In this document: piece after piece, positions 9,201-16,734 of the stretch
How positions within the stretch are numbered: the stretch's first letter is position 1
Layout of the letters: each line of letters begins with the position of its first letter
Assembly: GCA_029266425.1 (NCBI GenBank)
Contig: JAQSWY010000003.1
Location: 1-64,000, forward strand
Length of the DNA: 64,000 bases
Origin: Xanthobacteraceae bacterium
Lineage (GTDB): Bacteria; Pseudomonadota; Alphaproteobacteria; Rhizobiales; Xanthobacteraceae
Direction of reading: 5' to 3'
Translations under genes and position numbers: made by a program
Notes under the pieces: model-generated
Seen by the model: only the letters and a program-made list of their open reading frames with translations
Told to the model about the DNA's origin: nothing
The model's database searches: none

Positions 9201-9388
9201 GCTCGGCGACGATCGTCGCGAAGACGCCGCTCATCGCCCTGTGCCTGCGCAAGGAGGTCTTCGTGGCGCTCCTGGCGGAGTTCCCGGACATGTCGCTGTC
9301 GGTCACGCGGCTGATGGTCAAGCGCCTGCAGGAAAACCTCACCAAGCTGAGCCGGCGCGAGCGCGAACCGACCAAATCCCAGACCTGA
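6287..9388 (+). CDS. ABC exporter-like protein with degenerate ATPase and C-terminal cNMP-binding domain
   Basis: 1033 residues. Hydrophobic helices at about 1-19, 27-45, 97-115, 165-215 and 285-325 make an ABC type-1-like membrane domain. The following NBD-like region has lost its catalytic motifs: the Walker A position (414-424, MTGTAGQGAGC) has no Lys-Ser/Thr; the Walker B position ILVLNN has Asn809-Asn810 instead of Asp-Glu; the signature is replaced by FPAEKAQVGLARC. Three Q-loop-like segments occur (TLRENILYG at 472-480, TIGENVLFG ending at 584, PLRDNLLFG ending at 741). Residues about 890-1020 are a cNMP-binding domain with the phosphate cassette GEMGIVTGDPRSATI (Glu and Arg kept). I infer a cAMP-responsive membrane protein that probably does not hydrolyse ATP. 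Start ATG 6287 has only a weak RBS. Confidence 0.82.
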   Translation: MIAAVGVVIVGTGLFSYIWRNSRREQAFILAVVVLSFPFYYLSLDLPKYIVTDALQGRAFTGGKETARLFHLSLDLPSWLGGSRIIFEGVQFGQLSYLFVLSGLFLLLVLINNVFKYVINMRKGALGERLLQRLRFDLFSVLLSFKPEAMQRVNPSEAATIIKDEVEPIGGFVGDAFVLPAFLGGQALTALAFILVQNFLLGLVVIVMVVVQAAIIPRLRREQIRLGRQRQIASRAFAGKVGEVVEAINEVTNHGTAAVERSLVAQRLETLFGIRYKLYGRKFAVKALNNLLAQVTPFLFYAMGGYFALTGRLDLGQLVAVIAAYRDVPPPIKELIDWDQQRLDVDAKFQQVMDQFSLGETPKDQATIPVETAAVAIPENGTIVAQGLTVISASGDHLLDRLSLTLPLGSHIAMTGTAGQGAGCLAQILAGRVTAFEGSLTIAGTPLAALPAETRGRDLAYAGPEPVVFDGTLRENILYGLRQAGRSGGWTIDHTRAGVASPIDLEVKLIEVLDTVDLADAVFRFGLTRRLASDEPTELIGQIAELRSGIRARLVASGAEEAVEPYDPASYTRNATIGENVLFGVPIDTAFSGARLASHALTQQVLNQCALTEPLIRMGRFIAATMLEIFSDLDPDHVLLEQFAFIGADEFPEYRDILARIEAGTADEADSLRLMGLALLYIEPRHRLGLLDADLEQRILAARHAFRAQAEATPEVADAIAFYDPRLYCSAAPLRDNLLFGLLAQVAASVRVINAIRQTLAEFGLDHEIYSWGLEQPAGYGGRLLFPAEKAQVGLARCLIKQPRILVLNNALGSFSPAEANTLIASIRTAMVGRTMIVVGREFADEQHFDMHVAFQGSKLVPKIDALAPATDRSTGADGRLENEELAALRAVPIFANLDVPRLKLLVFTSERMHFAPGEILFHQGDDSDAAYVVVSGTADVVIDGPDGPVVVSTVGTNAIVGEMGIVTGDPRSATIVAKTPLIALCLRKEVFVALLAEFPDMSLSVTRLMVKRLQENLTKLSRREREPTKSQT

Positions 9389-9454
9389 TCCGGCCCGCAC
9401 GCCCATCGCGGGTGGATCGCGCCGCGCGGCTGTGATGCACTTCACTCCTGAGCA

Positions 9455-9468
9455 TTTGTCCGCACAAA
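9455..9468. promoter_or_regulatory. Probable GntR operator, site 1
   Basis: TTTGTCCGCACAAA differs by one base from a perfect palindrome. It lies about 300 bp before the cupin start. Related sites at 9522, 14329 and 15484 flank the other genes of the island. Confidence 0.6.
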
Positions 9469-9521
9469 GCGCAGTCAAATTGCCCGCTCGCGTTTACAAC
9501 GATAGCCCAACCGTATAAGCA

Positions 9522-9535
9522 TTTGTCCGGTCATT
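9522..9535. promoter_or_regulatory. Probable GntR operator, site 2
   Basis: TTTGTCCGGTCATT keeps the left arm and centre of the palindrome, with three mismatches on the right. It starts 67 bp after the start of site 1, so co-operative binding is possible. Confidence 0.5.
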
Positions 9536-9764
9536 TGCCCCTATAGCTTGGCGTCGCGCTATGCGCTGCGCCCGGCGAATGTCCGAACTGATCACGGTCC
9601 GGAAACAGCATGCCCGACCAAGCAACAATCCAGGACATGCCATCTGGAAGGCGGCTTCGCACGCCGTTCCGATCGTTCCGGCCGATGATGGGCACGTGGC
9701 CCGCCAGCGCGGGGAACGCTCGGAGCGCTCGCGTGGCGTCGCCGCAACAAGAGGAGGAGACCGC

Positions 9765-10232
9765 ATGTCCGCTGAGGCCAAGGCCACATCCACCAGCACG
9801 ATTAACGAGGGCGCGATCAAGGCCGGAGACGGCGCCTATCTCTTCGATCTGCCTAACCTCGCCAAGATGGGAGCCGGCGAAAACTATTCCACGTCCTTCG
9901 GTTCTGTTGTCGAGGGCGAGCGCATCCAGATCGGCCTCATGAGCAAGCCGCGCGGTACCGGCGCTCGTCCCCATTCGCACCCCAATGAGCAGTGGAACTA
10001 TGTGCTGAAGGGCAAGCTGCGCGTCTATATTGAGGGCGAGGAAGAGCGGATCGCCGGTCCCGGCACCCTCATCTATTTTCCTGCCAACAAGATCCACGCA
10101 ACGGTCGCCCTTCCCGACGAAGATGTTGTCTTCTTCGTCGCCAAGGATCTCTCCTACGGCATCGCCGGCATCCCCGCGGACGGCATTCCGTCCGGCCCGC
10201 ATTATGACAAAGGCTTCGCACCGAAGCGCTGA
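9765..10232 (+). CDS. Cupin domain protein
   Basis: 155 residues from ATG 9765, preceded by AGGAGGAG. The single cupin domain shows both motifs: ARPHSHPNEQWNYVLKG (His-x-His, then Glu, metal ligands) and GPGTLIYFPANKIHATV (third His). No signal peptide. It is the first gene of a same-strand run with the TTT transporter, so it may act on the imported compound (isomerase, dioxygenase-like or sensor-type cupin). The exact reaction cannot be deduced. The open frame extends upstream to 9561, but that part has no cupin character and lacks a good RBS. Confidence 0.82.
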   Translation: MSAEAKATSTSTINEGAIKAGDGAYLFDLPNLAKMGAGENYSTSFGSVVEGERIQIGLMSKPRGTGARPHSHPNEQWNYVLKGKLRVYIEGEEERIAGPGTLIYFPANKIHATVALPDEDVVFFVAKDLSYGIAGIPADGIPSGPHYDKGFAPKR

Positions 10233-10308
10233 ACGGCTCGTTCGCGAACACGGAACGGCATCGGCAGACGCGAATAACGCGCGCCGACACGATGGAAGAG
10301 GAAACGCC

Positions 10309-11289
10309 ATGATGAAACTCGCTGCCGGCGCGATCGCCGCGCTGATGTCGGTGGCGGCCACGGTCGCGATAACGCCCGTCGCCAACGCCCAGAGCTACCC
10401 GACCAAGCCGATCGAACTCGTCTGCTCGACCTCGCCCGGCTCCACCGCGGCCCAGTGGTGCCAGTTGATGGCGCAGATCCTGGCCAAGCCCGACGTGCTC
10501 GGAAAGCCCGTGAACGTCGCCTATAAGGGCGCCGGCTCAGGGAATGAGGCCGCGGTTTACACGCTGCAGCGCCCAGCCGACGGCTATACGCTGCTGCACG
10601 CGAGCGCCAGCTTCAGCGGCTACATGAACCTGCCGACCTTCTCCGCCAAGCCGGACGACTTCGAGTTCCTCGCCAGGATCGAGAAGTTCATCTACGTGCT
10701 CGCAGTGCCAACCGACAGCAAGTACAAGACCTTCGTCGAGCTCGTCTCGGCCGCCAAGGCCGCGCCCGGCACGATCGCCGTCGCCGGCAACAAGATCGGC
10801 TCGATCCACCACAAGCACATCATCGCCGCCTTCAAGGCCGGCGGCGCGCACGTGAACCACATCCCCTATGAGGGCTCGGGCGATGCAGTCCGCGACCTGC
10901 TTGGCGGCCACGTGCCGGTCGGCCTCGGCTCCATCGGACAGATCCAGCCACATGCGGAAGCCGGCAAGCTGCGCCCGCTGGTGGTGTTGAACGAGAAGCG
11001 CTCGCCCGCCATGCCCGATGTGCCGACCATCCAGGAACTCGGCTACGTCTATCCGATCTCGCATCAGTGGCAGGGCATCTTCGTCAAGAAGGGCACGCCC
11101 GAGGCGGTGAAGGCAAAGCTGCGCGAGGCGTTCGGCAAGGTGGTCAACGGACCCGAATATGCCGACTATCTGAAAAACAGCCCGCATGTCGAAAAGGCGT
11201 TCGATACCGACGGCGCCGCGCTGCAGAAGTCGTTCCAGGACGAGCTGAACGACTATCGCGGCTTCATGCAGGCCAACGGCATTCTTTGA
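10309..11289 (+). CDS. TTT-family solute-binding protein (TctC/Bug type)
   Basis: 326 residues from ATG 10309, with AGAGGAA about 6 nt upstream; the adjacent ATG 10312 is an alternative. Residues 1-28 are a signal peptide ending ANA-Q. The mature protein follows the Bug pattern: 'SYPTKPIELVCSTSPGS' opening, a NHIPYEGSGDAVRDLLGGHV segment that in the family contacts the ligand's carboxylate, and 'KLRPLVVLNEKRSPAMPDVPTIQELGY'. It captures a carboxylate-type ligand in the periplasm and delivers it to TctA/TctB encoded directly downstream. The first Bug motif is changed (CSTSPGST rather than VPFPPGG), so the ligand may not be a simple di- or tricarboxylate. Confidence 0.9.
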   Translation: MMKLAAGAIAALMSVAATVAITPVANAQSYPTKPIELVCSTSPGSTAAQWCQLMAQILAKPDVLGKPVNVAYKGAGSGNEAAVYTLQRPADGYTLLHASASFSGYMNLPTFSAKPDDFEFLARIEKFIYVLAVPTDSKYKTFVELVSAAKAAPGTIAVAGNKIGSIHHKHIIAAFKAGGAHVNHIPYEGSGDAVRDLLGGHVPVGLGSIGQIQPHAEAGKLRPLVVLNEKRSPAMPDVPTIQELGYVYPISHQWQGIFVKKGTPEAVKAKLREAFGKVVNGPEYADYLKNSPHVEKAFDTDGAALQKSFQDELNDYRGFMQANGIL

Positions 11290-11378
11290 GGTCGCGCCGC
11301 TCCTGCACCCGCGCCGGCCGTGAGGCTGTCGCGGGTGACCGGCGCCGGACATTGCGCATTCGAGATTGGTTGGTTGGC

Positions 11379-11876
11379 ATGATCACCTTCAGCAGACGTC
11401 GGGCAGAGGCCGCGACCGCACTGGTGCTGCTCGGCGCCATCGTTTTGCTGTTCGTCCACACCTTCAGCTTTGCGCCGTCACCGATGCGCGGCTATCCGGG
11501 CGCGGCTTTCATGCCGCGGCTGATCCTTATCTATGCGGGCATCTTCGTCCTGCTCTGGCTGGCGCGGCTGCTGCTGTGGCGCACCCCGGTGGTCGACGAA
11601 CTCGGCATCGAGCGCGACGACACCGTCGAGTTCGAGTACCGCGACTACCTCATCACGATCGCCGCTGTTCTCGGCTTTGTCGTTGCGCTCGATTGGGTGG
11701 GATTCGAGGTCGCCTGCTTCGTGTTGCTGGTTCTCCTGTTCCTCGGCCGAATACCCAATCTGGCCCTCAATCTCCTCGTATCGGCACTGACGACGATCGT
11801 GTTCTATGCGGTGTTCGTGCTGCTGCTGAACGTCACCGTGCCGCTCGCTTTTCTCCCTGCCTATATCTCGTTCTGA
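11379..11876 (+). CDS. TTT transporter small membrane subunit TctB
   Basis: 165 residues from ATG 11379. Four hydrophobic helices are visible, at about 8-27, 45-65, 85-108 and 113-155 (the last one doubled), matching the small subunit of tripartite tricarboxylate transporters. It lies between the binding protein and TctA, with TctA starting 4 nt after its stop, which fits translational coupling. The family is poorly conserved, so the call leans on size, topology and position. A longer open frame to 11067 overlaps the binding-protein gene and is not used. Confidence 0.85.
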   Translation: MITFSRRRAEAATALVLLGAIVLLFVHTFSFAPSPMRGYPGAAFMPRLILIYAGIFVLLWLARLLLWRTPVVDELGIERDDTVEFEYRDYLITIAAVLGFVVALDWVGFEVACFVLLVLLFLGRIPNLALNLLVSALTTIVFYAVFVLLLNVTVPLAFLPAYISF

Positions 11877-11880
11877 GGGT

Positions 11881-13407
11881 GTGGCCGTGGGTGTGCTGTT
11901 CGACAATTTCCTTCCCGCACTCTACCTGGTGCTGGCGCCGAACAATCTGCTGATCATGACGATCGGGATCATTGTCGGCACCATACTTGGCGCGCTGCCG
12001 GGCTTCGGCGCCGCCCAGGCGCTGGCGCTGATGTTCCCGTTCACCTTTGGCATGAGCCCGGAATCGGGAGCGCTCTTCTTCATCGCCATCTATGCGGCGG
12101 CGGAATATGGCGGCTCGATCCCGGCCATCCTCATCCGCACCCCCGGCACCACGGCGGCGGCCATCACCGTGCTCGACGGCTATCCGATGGCGCAGCAAGG
12201 CAAGGCCAGCCGCGGACTCAAGATCTCGCTCTATACCGGTGTCGTCGGCAGCATCGTGAGCAGTTTCATCTTCCTGTTCGCAGCATCGAGCCTCGCCTGG
12301 GTCGGGCTGCAGTTCGGGCCGAGCGAGATGTTTGCGGTCGGCATCTTCGGCCTGTCGATCATCGGAAGCTTCTTCGGCGACAGCCCGGTGAAGGGCTTCA
12401 TCGCCACCGGCATAGGGCTGTTCCTCGCGACCATTGGCAGTTCGGGATTCGCCGGCCTGCGCTTCACCTTCGACCAGCCCGCGCTCATGGACGGCGTGCC
12501 GTTGCTGGTGGTCATCATCGGCGTGATGGCAATTCCGGAAGCCTTCAGCCTGATGATGGCGCGCAAGGGCGATGACCCGGAACTCGCCAAGATGACGACC
12601 GGCGACATCGAGGCCAATCGCGTCGGCTGGAAGGTGATGAAGGACCTCACCCCGACCATGGCCAGGGCGACCTTGATCGGCACCGCCGTCGGCGCGATCC
12701 CCGGCCCCGGCGCCACGGTCTCGTCGCTGCTCGCCTATAGCGAGGAAAAGCGCTGGTCGAAGTACCCCGAGAAGTTCGGCACCGGCATTGACGAGGGCGT
12801 TGCCGCGCCGGAGACGGCGAACAATGCCGTCGTCGCGGGATCGCTCATTCCCTCGCTGGCGCTCGGCATTCCGGGATCCGGCGCCATCGCCATCCTGCTC
12901 GGCCTGCTCATCAGCAAGGGCGTGGTGCCGGGGCCGCTGCTGTTCACCAAGGACAGCCCGCTGGTGATGGCGGTGTTTCTCGGCCTGATCGCCTCGGCAT
13001 TGCTAATGCTGGTGGTCGGCATTGCCGGTGTGCGCATCTTCGCGCAGGTCGCGCGCATCCCGCGCTACATACTGGCGCCGTTCGTACTGATGCTGCTCAT
13101 CATCGGCACGTACTCCTATCAGAACTACGCCGCCCACGTGGTCATGGCCCTGGCGCTCGGCGCGGTCGCCTTTTGGCTCGAGAAAATCCGCGTTCCGGTT
13201 ATCCCGATCGTTCTGGCATTCGTGATGGGGCCAATCATCGAATCCAATCTCAACCGCGCGATGGTGATCCATGGCGGCGATCTCGGCTTCTTCCTCACCC
13301 GGCCCATCACCATCGCCATCCTGCTGCTGGCGCTGGCGACGGCAGTATTGGGGTTCCTGCGCTCACGACCGCCGGCAAGCGCAGCGGGCGAGCCCGTGAC
13401 CCAATAG
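11881..13407 (+). CDS. TTT transporter large membrane subunit TctA
   Basis: 508 residues, GTG start at 11881, 4 nt after tctB. Around 12 membrane helices. Typical TctA motifs are plain: GALPGFGAAQALALMFPFTFGM, YGGSIPAILIRTPGT, TAVGAIPGPGATVSSLLAY and the PETANNAVVAGSLIPSLALG signature. It forms the ion-coupled transport channel that takes ligand from the periplasmic binding protein (10309-11289). The operon cupin-TctC-TctB-TctA probably ends here; the convergent gntR gene lies 38 bp further on. Confidence 0.95.
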   Translation: MAVGVLFDNFLPALYLVLAPNNLLIMTIGIIVGTILGALPGFGAAQALALMFPFTFGMSPESGALFFIAIYAAAEYGGSIPAILIRTPGTTAAAITVLDGYPMAQQGKASRGLKISLYTGVVGSIVSSFIFLFAASSLAWVGLQFGPSEMFAVGIFGLSIIGSFFGDSPVKGFIATGIGLFLATIGSSGFAGLRFTFDQPALMDGVPLLVVIIGVMAIPEAFSLMMARKGDDPELAKMTTGDIEANRVGWKVMKDLTPTMARATLIGTAVGAIPGPGATVSSLLAYSEEKRWSKYPEKFGTGIDEGVAAPETANNAVVAGSLIPSLALGIPGSGAIAILLGLLISKGVVPGPLLFTKDSPLVMAVFLGLIASALLMLVVGIAGVRIFAQVARIPRYILAPFVLMLLIIGTYSYQNYAAHVVMALALGAVAFWLEKIRVPVIPIVLAFVMGPIIESNLNRAMVIHGGDLGFFLTRPITIAILLLALATAVLGFLRSRPPASAAGEPVTQ

Positions 13408-13445
13408 GATCCATCGCCGCGGAGTCTATCCGAACGGAAAGGGAT

Positions 13446-14210
13446 TTAGCGGCGCTCGAACTCGATATTGAGCGAGAAGCGGCTCTCCGGATGCACCGAA
13501 TAGGTGACCAGGAAGATCGCCCCGTCCGGCCCGCGATAACGCCGGATGATGATCAGAGCCGGATCGTTCTCCTGAGCCATCAGGGGCGCGGCGAGCTCGG
13601 CGGTGATGTGCCCGACGAAGATCTCGATCTGCGCGTGCGCCGCGCGACAGTCGAGGTGCTCCTCGATCTGCCGCACCACCGGCGCGCCGGTTGGATTGGG
13701 GAGGTCGAACACCGAGGCGAATTTCGGCAGCACATAGATGTCGAGATAGGAGATCGGCGCGCTCGATGTGCGAGTGAGCCGCATCGCCTTCAGCCGCACC
13801 CAGTGTGCGCCCACCTTGCTCTTGAGCAGCATCGCCAGCTCGGGCGAAGCCTTGATGTGATCGATCTTCAATTGCCGGCGATAGGTCTCGGACGGGTATT
13901 GCAGCAACTCCTCAATCGAGGAGAGGGTCTGCACGAAGCCTTCCCGCCGGCGGCTGGCGATGACGACGGTTCCGACACCCGGCGTCGCCTCGATCAAGCC
14001 CTGCTCGCGCAGGCCCGACAACGCCTGGCGCACGGTGAAGCGGCTGACATCGAAACGCGCGCATAATTCATGCTCGGTCGGCAAGCGAGCGCCGAGCGCG
14101 TGCACGCCGGTCTCGATCTCGCGGCGCAGCACCGCCTCGATCTCGAGATAGCGCGCACCCTGCCCCGAGGAAGCCCTCGGACCGGCATCGCCTGACTTCA
14201 CATCGGTCAT
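13446..14210 (-). CDS. GntR-family regulator, HutC/UTRA subfamily
   Basis: 254 residues. Winged helix-turn-helix at about 20-85 (ARLPTEHELCARFDVSRFTV, then RQALSGLREQGLI), ligand-binding UTRA domain about 105-250 (PISYLDIYVLPKFASVF, ALIIIRRYRGPDGAIFLVT). HutC-type regulators usually repress neighbouring catabolic operons and release DNA on binding a pathway metabolite. It is convergent with tctA and upstream of it on the same strand lies the Gfo/Idh/MocA gene. A perfect 14-bp palindrome (14329-14342) about 120 bp before its start, repeated at the other promoters of the island, is the likely operator and would also make it autoregulated. Confidence 0.92.
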   Translation of the reverse strand: MTDVKSGDAGPRASSGQGARYLEIEAVLRREIETGVHALGARLPTEHELCARFDVSRFTVRQALSGLREQGLIEATPGVGTVVIASRRREGFVQTLSSIEELLQYPSETYRRQLKIDHIKASPELAMLLKSKVGAHWVRLKAMRLTRTSSAPISYLDIYVLPKFASVFDLPNPTGAPVVRQIEEHLDCRAAHAQIEIFVGHITAELAAPLMAQENDPALIIIRRYRGPDGAIFLVTYSVHPESRFSLNIEFERR

Positions 14211-14328
14211 CGGCCCTCACCAGTACTGCTCCCCACCAGCATCTCCGAGAATCGCGGGCAGCGACGCGTGAGACTATAGCGCCTGACGCCCGTGCGGTCC
14301 TGGGCCGCGCTGTACCTGCTCGAAGCGC

Positions 14329-14342
14329 CTTGTCCGGACAAG
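14329..14342. promoter_or_regulatory. Probable GntR operator, site 3 (perfect palindrome)
   Basis: CTTGTCCGGACAAG is a perfect 14-bp palindrome lying between the stop of the oxidoreductase gene and the start of the gntR gene (14210). Position fits autoregulation. Confidence 0.65.
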
Positions 14343-14349
14343 ACGTCGA

Positions 14350-15435
14350 TCAGAGCGCCACCAGCACGCCGTTCTTCAGGTCGTTGATCTGGGCGATGGA
14401 CTGGTTGGAGAGCGGCAGGTCGACGGGCTCGTTGATGGCAGCGGACAGGTCCGCGGCGGTATAGGATTCCATCACCATGCGGGCATGCTCGGGCGCCACC
14501 ATGACCGGCCCGTCGCGCAGCACCGCCTCGAGGAAATGGATGGTCTCCGGCCCCATCTGGCCTGCGAACACATGGTCCACCTGCTCGCCCGGCATGGTCG
14601 ACATCGGAAAGCGCGTGCCCTCGCTCACCGTGCTCAGCCAATTGTCGCGCTGGGTGTCGTCGAGGATCAGCGCGCCTTCGGTGCCGGTGATCTCGATCCA
14701 GGTGCCGCAATAGTTCGGATAGGCCGGCGGAAGGTTCCAGCCGCCGCCGACCACCACCAGCATCCCATTGTCCATGGTCACCGTGGACCACATGCAGTCA
14801 TAGGAGCCGTTGACCTCCTGCATGTAGCCATACGCGCCCTGCGAATAGACGCGCACCGGCTTCGCCGGCTCCAGCAGCCAGAACACGAAATCGAGATCGT
14901 GGGTGGATTCCATCGCAGCCGGAGAGAGCTTGACCCGCGAGGCGATCTTCTTGCCGAGGCTGCGCGACAGATGCCGGCTGACCATGACGCTGACGACGCG
15001 GCCGAGCGTGCCGTCGGCGACCTTCTTCTTGGCGTAGGCGATCTTGGGATTGAAGCGCTGCGAATAGCCGATGGTGAACTTCACATGGTTGCGCCTGGCG
15101 ATCTCGATGAGTTCGCTCGCCTCCCACATCTCCAATGCAATCGGCTTTTCCAGCAGCACGTGCTTGCCGGCGCGCAAGCAGTCCCGAGCGATGGGGAAAT
15201 GAGTGTGTTCGGGCGTGGTCGAGATATAGACCACCTTGATGGCATCGTTGCCCACGATGTCCTGATAATCGAGCGTCGCCGTGGCCGGCCGGGTGAGCTG
15301 GCGCACCTCCTCCAGGCGCTCGGGGCGGATCTCGCAAATGTGCAGCTTGTCGACCAATGCCGAGCGCGACAGCGTCTCGGCACGAATGCCACCACACCAG
15401 CCGGTGCCGATCACCGCAACCTCGACCTGCCGCAT
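14350..15435 (-). CDS. Gfo/Idh/MocA-family oxidoreductase
   Basis: 361 residues from ATG 15435, with AGGGAGG about 8 nt upstream. Rossmann opening VEVAVIGTGWCGGIRAETL (GxGxxG for NAD(P)), the LLEKPIALEM motif whose Lys is catalytic in this family, and the C-terminal alpha/beta substrate domain. Family members oxidise or epimerise sugars, inositols and related polyols. It shares an operator type with the TTT operon and gntR, so it probably acts on the imported compound or a product of it. The substrate cannot be read from sequence. Confidence 0.9.
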   Translation of the reverse strand: MRQVEVAVIGTGWCGGIRAETLSRSALVDKLHICEIRPERLEEVRQLTRPATATLDYQDIVGNDAIKVVYISTTPEHTHFPIARDCLRAGKHVLLEKPIALEMWEASELIEIARRNHVKFTIGYSQRFNPKIAYAKKKVADGTLGRVVSVMVSRHLSRSLGKKIASRVKLSPAAMESTHDLDFVFWLLEPAKPVRVYSQGAYGYMQEVNGSYDCMWSTVTMDNGMLVVVGGGWNLPPAYPNYCGTWIEITGTEGALILDDTQRDNWLSTVSEGTRFPMSTMPGEQVDHVFAGQMGPETIHFLEAVLRDGPVMVAPEHARMVMESYTAADLSAAINEPVDLPLSNQSIAQINDLKNGVLVAL

Positions 15436-15483
15436 CGCCTGAAGCCTCCCTGCCCGCTGTCGACGGCAATCAACCGTCGATGA

Positions 15484-15497
15484 TTTGTCCGGACATA
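15484..15497. promoter_or_regulatory. Probable GntR operator, site 4
   Basis: TTTGTCCGGACATA lies about 50 bp upstream of the oxidoreductase start (15435, minus strand), the position expected for a repressor covering the promoter. Confidence 0.6.
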
Positions 15498-15553
15498 TAG
15501 GAGGAATGGGACCACGTGTCCATGGCAGACAGCCATCGCCCACACTGAATCGA

Positions 15554-15579
15554 CAGCGCCGGCCTCGCGGCCGGCGCTG
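15554..15579 (-). terminator. Hairpin downstream of the porin gene
   Basis: A perfect 11-bp stem (CAGCGCCGGCC with GGCCGGCGCTG) and TCGC loop, about 25 nt after the stop of the minus-strand porin gene. There is no clear U-tract, so it may be a weak or bidirectional terminator. Confidence 0.45.
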
Positions 15580-15604
15580 GATTGCTAGTGACGATCTGAC
15601 CAGA

Positions 15605-16501
15605 TCACCACTTGTAGTTCAGGCCGGCCTTGATGGTGTGGAATTGGGTCTCCACATCGATCTTGGCACCGACCACGATGTAGTCGAAGTCGGGAGCTAA
15701 GAACTCGTCCTGTGCCTTGAACAGATTCTGCTTTCCGAGATCGACGTATAGATATTCGGTCTTGAAGGTCCAATGGTCGGTGATGGCGTATTCGAGGCCC
15801 GCCCCGATGGTCCAGCCCCAATTGGTATCCGACTTCGAGACCGAAATGCCCCCCTCATCTCCCGTGCCGTCGAAGATCGAGATACTGCCGTGCGACTTCA
15901 CCTTACCGTAAGCCGCACCGCCGGTGCCGTAGAGGAAGACGCGATCCCAGGCATAACCGAGACGGGCGCGGATGGTGCCGAACCATTCAACCTCGGAGCC
16001 GGCGCTGAAATTGACGCCGCCAAGTAGATCATCGTCCTCGAACAGATTGGCATTGCCGGAGAGCTCGCCCTCGATGCCGGACCATTGGAAGTCGGCTTCG
16101 ACGCCGATCACCCAGCTGTTCTCGAACTGGTAATTGTAGCCAATCTGACCGCCGCCGAAGAAGCCGCTGGAGGTGAGGTCGAACGCGCCCTTGAGATCGA
16201 GAGACTCATCCAGCACATATCCGGGAGGAAGATTCTCAGGTTCTCCAAAGCGCGCCGCCGCGACGTCCTCGGACTGAGCCTCACACCGGATCTCGCATTC
16301 ATACTCATCCGCGAAGGCGTGGAACGGGTAACGGAACTTGTCGCCGCCATAACCGACGTTCGCGCCGATATAGAAGCCGGTCCAGGAGAAGACCGGGATC
16401 ACAACCGGAGCCGGCGCCTTCACCGGATAGGACATATCGGCGGCGACAGCCGGAAACGCGAGCACCGCCAGACTTACAATACCAAGCGCAATAGACCTCA
16501 T
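15605..16501 (-). CDS. Omp25-like outer-membrane beta-barrel protein
   Basis: 298 residues from ATG 16501, with AGGGGG upstream. Signal peptide 1-21 (cleaved after AVAA). Then the Rhizobiales porin pattern: proline-rich spacer (YPVKAPAPVV), SWTGFYIGANVGYGG, SGFFGGGQIGYNYQFENSWV, WFGTIRARLGYAWDRVFLYG and a final LNYKW aromatic. This is the OmpA-like/Omp25 eight-strand barrel family of alphaproteobacteria. An acidic insert with two Cys (about 68-110, YECEIRCEAQ) in what should be the first surface loop is unusual. The upstream 16600-16700 stretch is AT-rich. Confidence 0.9.
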   Translation of the reverse strand: MRSIALGIVSLAVLAFPAVAADMSYPVKAPAPVVIPVFSWTGFYIGANVGYGGDKFRYPFHAFADEYECEIRCEAQSEDVAAARFGEPENLPPGYVLDESLDLKGAFDLTSSGFFGGGQIGYNYQFENSWVIGVEADFQWSGIEGELSGNANLFEDDDLLGGVNFSAGSEVEWFGTIRARLGYAWDRVFLYGTGGAAYGKVKSHGSISIFDGTGDEGGISVSKSDTNWGWTIGAGLEYAITDHWTFKTEYLYVDLGKQNLFKAQDEFLAPDFDYIVVGAKIDVETQFHTIKAGLNYKW

Positions 16502-16734
16502 TTCCCGACCCCCTAAGGAAACTACCCGAGGGTCAGTGTAGTCGTGAGTCCAACTATACCAGAAGTGCATTTATGCAACACCGGCAATTATACTTTGGAA
16601 ACAAGCGGAATACTGCAACGCAGAAAGGTATCATACGGTGGATTCCCAAGTATTAATTTCTCAAAATTACCCTCATCATTTGCATAGCAATATTCGTCCG
16701 ATAATGATCTGCGCCTTCTCCCAACCGTTCGCGC

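Larger units (their letters stand above)
9389..9764. other. Intergenic regulatory region before the cupin/TTT operon
   Basis: 376 bp without a convincing gene. It holds two copies of the TTTGTCCGGACAAA-like palindrome (9455-9468 and 9522-9535), then a leader to the cupin start at 9765, which has a strong AGGAGGAG. I read it as the promoter/operator of the operon 9765-13407. Confidence 0.6.
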
